This document shows, in pieces, positions 39,605-51,516 of a stretch of DNA of 64,000 nucleotides (position 1 is its first letter; each line of letters begins with the position of its first letter). Made by a program: the position numbers and the translations under genes. Below the pieces are notes generated by a model. It had not been told where the DNA came from. It searched no databases and saw nothing but the letters and a program-made list of their open reading frames with translations. The DNA is taken from NCBI RefSeq assembly GCF_947623445.1, contig NC_135242.1:22320001-22384000 (forward strand), given 5' to 3'. Source of the DNA: Clavelina lepadiformis (Eukaryota > Chordata > Ascidiacea > Aplousobranchia > Clavelinidae).

Positions 39605-42251
39605 TTAAGAGTGGCTTTCAATTTCTTTTAAAATTATTCCCATATGCTTCCGGGTTTCTTCCAAAGTTTCTTCCCACGACTTAAGAGGTTTGTAGCCGAA
39701 ATGTTCTTGAAACTTCCCGTGGGAAAAAGTAAAACAAGTACAAACAACCTTGAGAGCACCAGGACAAATTCTAACCTATAAAAACGCATTTAAAATGATG
39801 GCCATCGATCTATGGTTGATGTTGGTAAATAATTCAATATATTTCTACAATATATCAGTTCTCAATGCGGATGTTATGCACTTACTTTTGTGCTGAATCC
39901 TAAAACCCGAAGAAAGCCTTTCACATAGAAAAGAATAACAAGAAAAGTGTACATAATCCAGAATGGCAATATTGGTTCTTTGTGATGCATCTTGAAACCG
40001 TACGGTTCCAGGAATATTTGGTTTAAGCGCGCAAACGCCAATTTCGGTGTGTCGTCTCCAATGTAATAAGCGTTGCCACCTATTGTTGACGCGATCATCT
40101 GAAAGAGTATAACGTCGCGCATTGACTATTTTCTGTTACAGACTCCAGAAAACTTAATTTGCCGCTCTAAAACGATATCTAGTGCTTAATGATTTTGCCA
40201 GTATGCATGTCCCGCCTTCTTGGATTGGAAAAGTATAAAGATGGAATTTACAACAAGCCAGATTAGTAAGAAAATTAACTACCGTTTTGCAATTTTATTA
40301 CATACACCTGAATTTTCTTAGCGGCCAGTACGTGACACCAGGCAGCATTATCGATGTAGATCCGGGAAAAGAGATGTGACGGATCACTCGGAGAAGGAAT
40401 GGTTTTACTTTTAAGGTTGTCTCTGGCGGTTTCAATCAAAATGTGGTAATCCAATCCCCCGTAAATTTCACCAGGACGCAAGGCGCATGTAGTGAGTCTC
40501 TTCAAAAAGGATATATTCACGTCAGTTAACCCTATAAGCGATCTATCTTATTTTATGGTATAAAATCTGTTTAGGCCTTGACATAAATCCAGTCTTCAAG
40601 AATATCATTTGGGTTATTTAGTCAATTGTTTCTCGTTTTTAAACCTTAGTGAAGTGAAACGTTTTAGTAAAGATTCAAACCTTTCCGTCTTCAAGTTTTC
40701 TTCCATTTGCAGCGAGCACAAGGTTCTCTGCCTCGTGTTTAGTCTCGCCATAAAACATCACGTGCTTCACCCTGTAGTGTGTGTCCTCGTTTCCATTGTA
40801 CATGGGGTCGCGATAAACGTTTGGGCCCACGGTCTCCATCGAACTGGTGTAGACGAAATGAGACACGTTGCATTGACAACACACATCGATAAGATTCTTT
40901 GTACCTACAAACGATGGTAGAGCGTTTTACTCACCATTCAGAAAACGAAAGAGAAAATGGTTATCCTCGAGTGATTATGAACCTATAGGCCGGCAAGTTT
41001 AGTGCTGGAGCCTTTTTTCTAATATTTAGGACATGCACTCTCTTCATCGCCTTCTGAATCGTAAAAATCGCCAACTAATGACATATTGCCTACGGATGTG
41101 TTTGAAATCTGATGTTATCATCACACTACTGATGTTGTTTCTTGTAAATCTCTACAAGCATGCGATTATGACGAGATTTCAGTGTTCTGATCGAATCAAA
41201 ACCTGATGTCAGTTTCTTTAACAAGGCCAATACTCACCTTGGACGTTCACCTTCCACAGCTTGCTTCGTGGAAGCTCATCCCGAAAGTCAATGATGGACG
41301 CCATGTGAACGACAACATCGACATCTTGCAAGGCTGAACGCAAAATCTTGCGATCTGTAACGCTTCCTACAATCCATTCCACGTTGATGTTGGCTTCTAA
41401 AAAGTTGCAAACTTGTCGTTATCGGGATTTATTTGTAAGGCTCTGCGTTTAGTTTGAAAGCACATTTTGGGCAAATAATTGTCGGTGGCTGGCTATTTTC
41501 TCAAACAATATACCTATGCAGCAATGTACTTCAGCAGCTTTTACGCATGTATTTAACTAAGTCTACCTATTCGATTCTTTAGAACAGGACTGGCCAACCC
41601 GCGGCTCTTTGCCTGGTATTATGCGGCTCTTTCGTTCATATTGAACCTTCGAAAGAGAGCACATTTTACCCATTTTAGGCAGATAAACAGAAAAGTAATC
41701 TCTACTGGCTAATGTTCAATTGATATTTGCTAAATAATGACTGATTACATCAGATTTCGACCCAGAATGAAGATGATGCAACTGAAACAATATTTCATGC
41801 AGTATTATGACGTAATAAGAAATAACGTCATAAATGATAATGTGTATGATGTGGCTCTTTGCGGTTAAAACAGTATAGAATGAGGCTCTTAGTCTCTGAC
41901 TGGTTGGCCACCCCTGCTTTAGAACATGCGGTATTACACAATATGCAAAAACTAATCGAATCGTCCTAAGATTATATGATGCGAGAAGTTGTGTATTTAA
42001 AACATGGAAGTCACTTCGATCGTGGTAATAGTAGGCTAGTGACATTAAATTTTGAACTTTATGCAAAACTCCGTGTTACGTTTACTACCTGTGCACGCCT
42101 CTTTTTGTTTACGCTTGACTGCTTCGCTAAAATTTAGATCCAACAACCTTAAATCGGTGACGTCATCGATATTTTTCTGACAAACTATCTCAACAAATTT
42201 CATTCCAAGTCTACCAGCTGCCCCCGTCACCAAGTATCGCTTTTTTGCCAT
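39605..42251 (-). CDS. HSD3B-like: 3-beta-HSD-like dehydrogenase, copy C (mosaic)
   Basis: Exons on the minus strand: 42251-42089, 41396-41238, 40904-40681, 40499-40308, 40098-39886, 39775-39605, giving 373 aa. TGAAGRLG binds the cofactor. YTSS (about residues 126-129) and Tyr159/Lys163 in YGETK are the catalytic set. A membrane span lies near residues 288-310 (ILPFWIMYTFLVILFYV). The 5' part (exon 1, intron 1, start of exon 2) matches copies B and F, while the rest of exon 2 through exon 6 matches D, and exon 3 is indistinguishable from D in protein. The gene is therefore a crossover or conversion product. Intron 1 carries a hAT-type MITE absent from the other copies. Confidence 0.9.
41585..41916. 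mobile_element. hAT-type MITE with 8-bp target duplication
   Basis: A 332-bp insertion in intron 1 of copy C. Its ends are inverted repeats of the CAGGGGTGGCCAACC type (left CAGGACTGGCCAACC). It is flanked by a perfect 8-bp duplication, CTTTAGAA, at 41577-41584 and 41917-41924. Copies B and F have the uninterrupted site at the matching position. TIR type and 8-bp duplication are diagnostic of the hAT superfamily. It has no transposase, so it is non-autonomous. Confidence 0.88.
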
Positions 42252-42547
42252 TTATTTGCAGTAAACTGATTGCAATTTAAAGTTCAGACAACCTGCACCG
42301 TCCAAGTTTGCCGCAAACTGGTCAATTGTGTGAAATTGCAGTTCAGCTAACTTAAGCGTAATCTAGTTGATGTTTCATCAATGATTAACCTAGTGACTGT
42401 AACGCGCATTTTCCAGAAAAAGTACAGCTTAAACATTTGTTTGAGAATTTTTTATACAACATGGTAACGACGGGGTACACCTTGTAATGCAAAAGCTGGG
42501 AGTCCTTATAACATGAATTCTTGTAGCTGCAGATGGTCCTGTACAGT

Positions 42548-42925
42548 TGTAATGAAAAGTGGTATATGGTCCCTTAGCCTGTAAGGTTTACCCACTTACA
42601 CTACAAAGTCTGTTTCCTTGTGTATTACTTAATAGTGAACTTTGATAGACTTCAGCAATAATGACACAGGAATGACTACTGTATAATCTGATTATATTTG
42701 AAGTTTCTTTGAACGAATACATCAAGATAGAACACTGTGACAGCAACAGCACAAAGACATGTTGCGGCGTTGAACGTAAAAACCAAAAAAGGACTGAGTA
42801 AATCAAAATGCACGCACAAGGGAACAATCGATTACGTCACGCAGTGTTATGCTTCACTGATTCGATAGACGAGAATTCTATGTCGTATACAATTTTATAT
42901 TACATTAATTGATATATTTATCACA
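42548..42925. repeat. Left terminal direct repeat of the LTR-type element
   Basis: 378 bp, TG...CA ends, indistinguishable by eye from the right repeat at 45710-46087. Confidence 0.75.
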
Positions 42926-43092
42926 TAACCTCCCCCTAGAAATTGTTTTAAAATGCAATTTTAAAGCAATTTATAAGCAAGATAGAAACCAAGTCCCGAT
43001 AAGCCATAATTAACACAAAGTAATAATAACAAAATCCATATAATGCGGTTAATATAGATCAAATCACAACAAATGGTAAAGCATGATGATAA

Positions 43093-44733
43093 CACAATGT
43101 AACAAAAAAAAAAAAATTTTTGTTCCCAGGTTCTAATCGATTTTTCCCTATTGCTTAGGACCAGTAGGTGTCGAAAATCAACTTTATTTCATATAAACTT
43201 TGTTTTTGTGGTTTAGAGACTGAAATTCTAAAATCGCAATATTTTTGAGAAAAGATATCAAAGATATGGCTAAAGAGCATCCAAGATGGATGTTAATCAC
43301 TTTTAAATGTTAATATACTCTGCAATATTTGCTCATTCAGTCCACCTGAAAGAAAACTATGAGAATGTTAAGACTTTGTTGAATGTTTTAAAGTATGATC
43401 AATATAACTGGGAAGTAATTGGGGACTTTAAAATGGTAGCGTTTTTGATGGGTATGCAAGGGGGGTTCACCAAGTATCCTTGCCACCTTTGCCTTTGGGA
43501 TAGTAAGGCTACCACAGAACACTACAAAAAGCAAATATGGCCAAAACGAAACGAATTAGTTGTTGGAGAGAAAAACGTAAAGCAAACTCGGTTGATTAAC
43601 CCAAACAAAGTGCTTATTCCTCCCCTTCACATAAAACTTGGGCTTATAAAGCAATTTGTGAAAGCATTGGATAAAGGTGGTGACGCATTCCAGTTTCTCA
43701 AGAACTTGTTTCCTGAACTATCAGAAGCTAAAGTAAAAGCTGGTGTATTTATTGGGCCACAAATTAAAAAGATTTTTAAGTCGAATGATTTTATCCAAAT
43801 GCTTAATGATGTTGAAAAGAAGGCTTGGGATAGCTTTGCAGATGTGGTGAATGGGTTCTTGGGCAATAACAAGGAAGATAACTATGCCGAACTCGTTGCC
43901 AATTTGGTAAAGTCGTATGGAAACATGGGGTGCAGAATGTCCATGAAAGTACATATGCTTGATGCTCACTTGGACGAGTTTAAAGACAATATGGGAGCTT
44001 ATTCAAAAGAACAAGGGGAGAGATATTCCATCAAGACTTAAAAGATTTTGAAAGGAGATACCAAGGGCAATATAATGAAAGCATGATGGGAGATTATGTC
44101 AGGGCCTTGATGCGGGAAAGTGATGTAGAGTACAAAGGAAAATCCCGCAAAACATCCCATTTTTAACTGATTTTATACTTGAAGTGTTTTAGCCTGAAAT
44201 ATTTATTTAGTTTTGCATTTAACATTTAATGATGGTATTGATTCGGATACAGTTAATACATTTATGTGCAAATTCCCATGTACCAAATGCCTGTGCTTTG
44301 TGATTTGATTTTAATAACAAAAATTCTAATTCGTTGCCTGTTATTATGCAAACTCAGAATTAACCCTTTGCCAGACAGAAAAATAGCCAAAAGTTGGCTG
44401 TAATTTGCTTTGCGGAAAAGCAATCGATAGCCTACGACTAACGCGTCAGAATATTTAGTAAATACATTGATAGAATATAACTTCTTAGTCGATGCCAAGC
44501 GATTAAAAATGGACTTACAGCGATCAAAGACAGTTTGGTAAATATCCATTTCCTATAGGGTAAATCAGTATAACCATGCACAATATTGCACATACCAGCA
44601 AATTCAAAAAATTACTCTCCTAACCACAAAATCAATGTTTGGAATGGACTATATTGATTTTTGGAAGTTTCTAGGTGAGAGAGATCAGGAAATATCAATT
44701 AGAACCCGGGAACAAAAATCGTGTTACACAGTG
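43093..44733 (+). mobile_element. DNA transposon with GTAACA-type inverted ends
   Basis: The element is bounded by inverted repeats. The left end reads CACAATGTAACA then ATTTTTGTTCCCAGGTTCTA. The right end, reverse-complemented, reads CACTGTGTAACA then GATTTTTGTTCCCGGGTTCT. Both sides carry ATAA as a likely 4-bp target duplication. It carries a transposase-like gene and sits inside the LTR-type element, so it arrived later. I cannot name its superfamily with confidence. Confidence 0.7.
43307..44166 (+). pseudogene. Transposase-like gene, truncated and frameshifted
   Basis: The open frame to 44,041 encodes about 244 residues of a protein widespread in arthropod, cnidarian and other invertebrate genomes and usually linked to mobile DNA. 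Recognisable blocks are AHSVHLKE, GDFKMVAFLMGMQGGFTKYP with CHLCLWDS (possible zinc ligands), PPLHIKLGL, FLGNNKEDNY and MGCRMSMKVHMLDAHLDEF. The conserved continuation (DFERRYQGQYNESMMGDY) lies in another frame just downstream to 44,166, so there is a frameshift near 44,020. The N-terminal part known in relatives is missing. A DDE-type nuclease is likely but not shown. Confidence 0.6.
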
Positions 44734-45709
44734 ATAATATAGATCATATTGGTAATACATTCGCAAAAAGATAGTAGTATGTGTGCTGTAACTCAGAAGG
44801 CAAAATTAGCGTACAAAACAAACAATGATGACATTTATGTCACGACTTTAAATAGAAAACAGAACGCAGGATGTCATTTGACACATCACGCGTATGCTAG
44901 CTGCGGTTTCTTGCGCAGGATAGCAAAATGAGGAAACGTCGGCAAATTTTTCATCTCACATGTCGTGACGCCGATTTCCGTAAACAAAATGGTATAAAAG
45001 TTTTGTATGTTCACGCGTTCTGATCAACATAAGAGAAATTTGCACTAGGCATTTTCAAATATAAGACCATTCAATCATATTACAGCGTCTGGTTTTCCCA
45101 GCGTAGCTGCGTGAATATATCACTTGGAAATACGCGTTTTGCAAAACATATATATAAAATTAGTCAAATACGTTTTGTAATTGACATTCAACATAGTGTA
45201 TCGGTGTTAGCCTTGGGCATTTGTTTAACCTTCGAAAACAACCGCTATGTTTTAAAGCATAACAAAATAACACAAAGAAATATTTCTCCACGGCATGACT
45301 TAAACCGTTTAGAGAGTATGGCAACTAAGCCACCATCAATTAAGGTAAACTACACAATAAAGCTATAATATATACTACATAGAGAAAAAAAACAAACAAA
45401 AAATCATTACTGAATGTCCAAATACCGACAAAGTGTTTTCACTGGAGTGCTTTGTTCGTCGGTCATTGTTGCATTCGAAGTTGACTGAATTCAACGAGTC
45501 TTCGTTGAGCACTTGCATACGATGTAGATAAGACATATCTTCGAAACTTGTAGTCTGAGATTACTAGACTTCTCTCAACCTCAAATTTAATTGTTCATAG
45601 GTTGTTCCCCAAAGAAAAGCGTAGTTCTCAGCGATTTCGGCTCCACCACACTTGTAATGGAAATGTCTTCTTTTATCGTCAATTCGTTCCTCACTCGGCT
45701 GCATCAGTT

Positions 45710-46087
45710 TGTAATGAAAAGTGGTATATGGTCCCTTAGCCTGTAAGGTTTACCCACTTACACTACAAAGTCTGTTTCCTTGTGTATTACTTAATAGTGA
45801 ACTTTGATAGACTTCAGCAATAATGACACAGGAATGACTACTGTATAATCTGATTATATTTGAAGTTTCTTTGAACGAATACATCAAGATAGAACACTGT
45901 GACAGCAACAGCACAAAGACATGTTGCGGCGTTGAACGTAAAAACCAAAAAAGGACTGAGTAAATCAAAATGCACGCACAAGGGAACAATCGATTACGTC
46001 ACGCAGTGTTATGCTTCACTGATTCGATAGACGAGAATTCTATGTCGTATACAATTTTATATTACATTAATTGATATATTTATCACA
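45710..46087. repeat. Right terminal direct repeat of the LTR-type element
   Basis: 378 bp, the partner of 42548-42925. It is followed by CAGT and then the spacer sequence shared with the B-C and E-F intervals. Confidence 0.75.
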
Positions 46088-46744
46088 CAGTCATTACCTT
46101 ATAATCTTAATACTTTGTTGTTACTGCTCATAACTGCAGTAGTATACTACTAGTACTATATATATATAAATATAATTCCAGAAATTGTAGTATGTATAGT
46201 TCCTAATCATGGTGTATTCCGTGTTCTATGTTACTCGCAAATTACTAGCTAATCCCATTAGGTGATATATATGCGCGTTTCAATCAATATTTTGACTTAA
46301 ACAGGTTCCGCAATTGAAGACAGGAGAGCTTTTTTCTGACACAATTAAGCCTCTGTAGCATTTCCGTTAGTTAGATTTACTAAACAAAGGCGAACTACTC
46401 TTCTGTTCTGATGCTCTAGTTGGAAATATCCAGGCCTGGTCACCTAAACTATAAATAGCTGATTGGTACGAAGTGACCTTCGCTGATGATCGAGTTCGAG
46501 ATTTTTAGATTGTCTGCATTCAGACTGACTTACACCACAGCAGCAGAGCATGGCTTTCAAACATTCTATTACGATCTATTGTAGTAAAAAAAGAGCGAAT
46601 TCACAAAAGTGGTGAAATTAATTGATTGTCTTAATTGCATAAATTGACTAGTTTGATTGCATGGTATATCTTTATACAGGTTGCATAGATTTCCATACAG
46701 CTTTGTTAAGAAAAACATTTCAAACTTCAGCCAAACAACTTATT

Positions 46745-48975
46745 TTAAGAGTGGCTTTCAATTTCTTTTAAAATTATTCCCATGTGCTTCCGGGTTTCTT
46801 CCAAAGTTTCTTCCCACGACTTAAGAGGTTTGTAGCCGAAATGTTCTTGAAACTTCCCGTGGGAAAAAGTAAAACAAGTACAAACAACCTTGAGAGCACC
46901 AGGACAAATTTTAACCTATAAAAACGCATTTAAAATGATGGCAATCGATCTATGCTTGATGTTGATAAATACTCAAAATATTCTTACAATATATCAGTTC
47001 TCAATGCGGATGTTATGCACTTACTTGTGTGCTGAATCCTAAAACCCGAAGAAAGCCTTTCACATAGAAAAGAATAAGAAGAAAAGTGTACATAATCCAG
47101 AATGGCAATATTGGTTCTCTCTGATGCATCTTGAAACCGAACGGCTCCAGGAATATTTGGTTTAAGCGCGCAAACGCCAATTTCGGTGTGTCGTCTCCAA
47201 TGTAATAAGCGTTGCCGCCTATTGTTGACGCGATCATCTGAAAGAGTATAACGTCGCGTATCGACTATTTTCTGTTACAGACTCCAGAAAACTTAACTTG
47301 CCACTCTAAAACAATATCTAGGGCTTAATGATTTTGCCAGTATGCATGTCCCGCCTTCTTGGATTGGAAAAGTATAAAGATGGAATTTACAACAAGCCAG
47401 ATTAGTAAGAAAATTAACTACGATTTTGCAATCTTATGACATATACCTGAATTTGCTTAGCGGCCAGTACGTGACACCAGGCAGCATTGTCGATGTAGAT
47501 CCGGGAAAAGAGATGTGACGGATCACTCGGAGAAGGAAGGGTTTTACTTTTGAAGTTGTCTCTGGCGGTTTCAATCAAAATCTGGTAATCCAATCCCCCG
47601 TAAATTTCACCAGGACGCAAGGCGCATGTAGTGAGTCTCTTCAAAAAGGGTATATTTACGTCAGTTAACCCTATAGAGGCGATCTATCTTATTTTATGGT
47701 ATAGAATCTGTTTAGGCCTTGACATAATACCAGTCTCCAAGCATCTCATTTGGGTTATTTACTCAATTGTTTCTCGTTTTTAAACCTTAGTGAAGTGAAA
47801 CGTTTTAGTAAAGATTCAAACCTTTCCGTCTTCAAGTTTTCTTCCATTTGCAGCGAGAACAAGATTCTCTGCCTCGTGTTTAGTCTCGCCATAAAACATC
47901 ACGTGCTTCACCCTGTAGTGTGTGTCCTCGTTTCCATTGTACATGGGGTCGCGATAAACGTTTGGGCCCACGGTCTCCATCGAACTGGTGTAGACGAAAT
48001 GAGACACGTTGCATTGACAACACACATCGATAAGATTCTTTGTACCTACAAACGATGGTAGAGCGTTTTACTCACAAATCAGAAGACGAAAGAGAAAATG
48101 GTTATCCTCGAGTGATTATGAACCTATAGGCCGGCAAGTTTAGTGCTGGAGCCTTTTTTCTAATATTTAGGACATGCACTCTCTTCATCACCTTTTGAAT
48201 CGTAAAAATCGCCAACTAATGACATGTTGCCTACGGATGTGTTTGAAATCTGATGTTATCATCACACTAACGATGTTGTTTCTTTTAAATCTCTACAAGC
48301 ATGCGATTATGACGAGATTTCAGTGTTCTGATCGAATCAAAACCTGATGTCAGTTTCTTTAACAAGGCCAATACTCACCTTGGACGTTCACCTTCCACAG
48401 CTTGCTTCGTGGAAGCTCATCCCGAAAGTCAATGATGGACGCCATGTGAACGACAACATCGACATCTTGCAAGGCTGAACGCAAAATGCTTTGATCTGTA
48501 ATGCTTCCAGTTATCCATTCAACGTTTATCTTGGCTTCTAAATACAAAAATCATTTCATTCCAGTAGTCTGTAATAATCACCGTACTAGTGAGTAGTGAC
48601 TGTTGTTAAATATCTCCTAACATTTTGCTTGGCATTCGGAAATGTATAGGTTGTAGGAGTTATTGGCATGTTCTTTGAATCGTAAGCCTTTAAGCAAACA
48701 TCACTGTAAGTCAACCTTGCTTTTCCACTATTGCGTAATCTCAGAGTTTCTTGTAAATCTTTTATCAGTTTGTCGATAAATTCCAAGCAAAAACAGCACT
48801 AAACGTCATTACCTGTGCACATCTCTGTCTGTTCACGCTTGACTGCTGCGCTGAAATTTAGATCCAACAACCTCAAATCGGTGACGTTATCGATATTTTT
48901 CTGACAAACTATCTCAACAAATTTTCTTCCAAGTCTTCCAGCTGCCCCCGTCACCAAGTATCGCTTTTTTGTCAT
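46745..48975 (-). CDS. HSD3B-like: 3-beta-HSD-like dehydrogenase, copy D
   Basis: Exons on the minus strand: 48975-48813, 48537-48379, 48045-47822, 47638-47447, 47237-47025, 46915-46745, giving 373 aa. It starts MTKKRYLVTGAAGRLGRKF, and the ATG at 48,975 aligns with the starts of the other copies. The cofactor loop, YTSS, YGETK and the C-terminal membrane span (FWIMYTFLLILFYVKG) are intact. Exon 2 is distinctive (EWITGSITDQSIL). Exons 3-6 are nearly the same as in C and E. Its 5' flank matches that of E in inverted orientation, so D and E are head-to-head partners around the spacer. Confidence 0.9.
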
Positions 48976-49265
48976 ATTGTTCAATAAGTTATTAATTTTA
49001 GGACGTTTTAACTCCCACCTCGGCTAAGCATTGATTATAAAACGCCTTGCACCTGGATTAAGCAAAATTTATTGTTATCATTTCATTAATAATATAATTC
49101 ACCTGGTGATTGTGACCAACGTTTCGCTGAGTGTGCGATTAAGTCTTTGCAGCTTCGTATAACAACTGTTGAGTTTGAATCTAACGCCAGAGCGTTTAAG
49201 AAATAAAAGCCCAAACCTTTGGATGAACTGTAAGTCCTCATGACATACGATCAACAACGCCTTAA

Positions 49266-49515
49266 CCCTATCTACACTATGTGGCCGACCCTGCACACAG
49301 TTAAAGGCGTAGCCAGGGGGGCTGCACACATTCGCAGCAAAACGCGGCGTACAGTTGCACTGTTTGCTGTAGAAACTTGAAAATTGGTGACTTTTCCTAA
49401 AAACGGTTCAGTTGTCTGTCCATGTTTGTTTTATGAAGTTTGATTTTGTAATTTTTGAAATGTTGTCATAATTTTATAATTCTGCTCTCTCTCCGCATTG
49501 AAACGTATTGTACTA
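49266..49515. repeat. Dispersed repeat, copy 1 (piggyBac-like end)
   Basis: Begins TTAA|CCCTATCTACAC and contains a block (about 49,320-49,515, from AGCAAAACGCGGCG to CCGCATTGAAACGT) that recurs at about 49,840-50,030 and, inverted, at about 55,918-56,112. The CCCTAT end beside TTAA suggests the same MITE family as the element at 49,800-50,370. Confidence 0.5.
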
Positions 49516-49799
49516 AAGATGCCGTTATTCTTAGCTTTATTTAACGTAAATCATTCACCTGAAATAATAGAATAATAGTAAAACAATAATAGTAGAAAAG
49601 CAACACAACCTCACAGCTCAAAGGGTGTTCGTTTGTGACAATACGAACCGTGGAGTAATCTTAGTCTACAACTGAGGAATGCGCGAAGCAGACAAATACA
49701 AGTAATCAAGATAAAACGAGGCGAGTTTAACAAAGGAATTTCATTACACGTATCGTTTTTCTTTACTCATTGTGCGTACTGTCGGCCACACAGAGTTAA

Positions 49800-50370
49800 C
49801 CCTATTCTAACTAAGCTTGGCTTCTCCCGCACACTGTCATAGCAAAACGTGGCGTACAGTTGCATTGTTTGCTGTAGAAACTTGAAATTTGGTGACTTTT
49901 CCTAAAAAATGTTCTGCTATCTGTCCATGTTTGTTTGATAAAGTTGGATTTTGTAATTTTTAAGATATTGCGATATTTTCATAATTTTCCTCTGCTTTGC
50001 TCTGCTCTCCGCATTGAAGCGTATTACTCATTTACGCACCAATAACTCGACTAACTATTCTCTTTCGTTCTCTTCTCGTGGTCAGCTGGTTTTCCGCACA
50101 GCGGGGGCGCAGCGTAACAAGAAGAATTTCTAGAAATTTGTCACTTTTAGAAATTTGTCACTTTTAGAAATACTTAATTTACACTAAATTCACTTTCTTT
50201 AGTTTTACAATTATGATGTATACAGGAAGCCAGATGATTTTTCTACTAACCTGTCAAAGTCCGATCAGTTTACGACGTATAGTTTTCTAGTAATTAACGA
50301 TTGAAAATGTGTGTGCGGGGTCGGCCACACCTAGTTTTTTAGTAAACTCGCGAGCCTGGTTAGGATAGGG
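49800..50370. mobile_element. piggyBac-like MITE bounded by TTAA
   Basis: A 571-bp element flanked by TTAA at 49796-49799 and 50371-50374. The ends are imperfect inverted repeats: left CCCTATTCTAACTAAGC, right (reverse complement) CCCTATCCTAACCAGGC. TTAA duplications and CCC...GGG ends are the signature of piggyBac-family elements. It has no open reading frame of note, so it is non-autonomous. It contains the dispersed-repeat block shared with 49,320-49,515. Confidence 0.6.
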
Positions 50371-50374
50371 TTAA

Positions 50375-51510
50375 AATGGTAATCTCGCTCACCTGGTTTA
50401 GATAGGGCTAAGGCGCTGTGGAATTTGCTAGTCTGCTATCTTACCTAGGTTCTGCTGCTTGAAAGCTTGTCGCTATATCCAGTTATTGTCCTTCGCACGT
50501 TGCCATACAAACAATTTTCATTGCAAAACGGTTTTCGAAATAATAATAAAAAGGCAGAACATTTCATCAAAAACGTCTGAAGTTTTACGTAACAGAGCCG
50601 ACCAAAACACAACCTTCCTTGCAGTTTGGGAACCAGAAGTAGTAGTAGTAGTAAATTGCATCATGCTTGGGTGGCCCTATAAGCGGAAAAGGTGTTGTGG
50701 AATTCTGGTAAGCGTTTTATGCCTCGGGAGGAGTTGACGTAGCCTACTCTTACTGACAGCTATAGAGCGCAGTGTTGGCAAACAATAAAAGCGATAAAAC
50801 GTTAACGCGCCATTGCAAATGCCATAATTGTTTATATTTTTTCTTTAATCTTCATTATTTAATTAGCATAACACAACGTATACAACTTTCCGACCCATAA
50901 CAGCTTGAAATAAATGTCGGGCACATATAGGCAATATTTCTCCACTCGTTAGGCTAATCGTTTCCAATAATGACGTAATAGTCTTCATTATTTACAGGAT
51001 AAATGTCGGTATCACGTCATTATTGATGCCGTCATTATTACCCCGGTCTTTTTTTGTTGTCGGTGATAGATAGATTCATAAAAAGAGGAATGTGAAAAAC
51101 GAATGAGTTGCTTTCAATCATTCAAACGTGCCGGGTGTTAACTGCAGCGGTGCTATGTCGATAGAGGTAAGCACTGCCACCAAACTTGAAATGAGTAAAT
51201 GATTAGATTATTTCATTGCTTGTGCTAACATTGCACTTGCTGTAAAAACTGATCAGAAAAACTCACGTCAACAAGATTGAAATGAACAAATCTGAAGCTG
51301 CAAGTAACCGGTGAACAACTCCACGTTTTCATTACGTAGCTGAATAAGTAACCAGCGTGCCGGTAACCTTTCTAACACGATAACCTCTTCTTTAACACTT
51401 TTGCTACATTATAAGTACCTGTGCGTCGTTATGTAAGTTACATTTACTGAACACAACGGTACATTCTTTTTCGTAGACGTTACCGTTTGGTGGTAATATA
51501 GTAACTTATA
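50375..51510. other. Spacer without recognised genes
   Basis: Only short open frames without domains. From 51,025 onward the sequence recurs at 62,876-64,000 in the same orientation with few differences. A TAGATAGGGCTAAGG stretch near 50,398 mirrors the end of the dispersed repeat at 49,262, which hints at an outer, older copy of the MITE. Confidence 0.45.
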
Positions 51511-51516
51511 GGAGTC

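Larger units (their letters stand above)
42548..46087. mobile_element. LTR-type element with nested DNA transposon
   Basis: Two 378-bp direct repeats (42548-42925 and 45710-46087) begin TGTAATG and end TCACA, and I see no difference between them. They are flanked by CAGT on both sides (42544-42547 and 46088-46091), a likely target duplication. The matching site in the B-C and E-F spacers is uninterrupted. Without the nested transposon the element is about 1.9 kb and shows no recognisable polymerase or capsid genes, so it looks like a non-autonomous LTR element (TRIM-like) and a fossil. Near-identical ends suggest recent insertion, after the gene duplications. The family cannot be assigned. 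Confidence 0.65.

Noticed and set aside
40609-40920. Open frame of about 103 aa on the strand opposite exon 3 of HSD copy C, repeated opposite D (47,750-48,061) and E (57,311-57,616)
   Set aside because: It recurs only because the sense exons are near-identical duplicates. It has no splice or start logic of its own and no domain.
42588-42827. 79-aa open frame occurring twice (also 45,750-45,989)
   Set aside because: It lies wholly inside the terminal direct repeats of the LTR-type element, and the duplication explains the recurrence.
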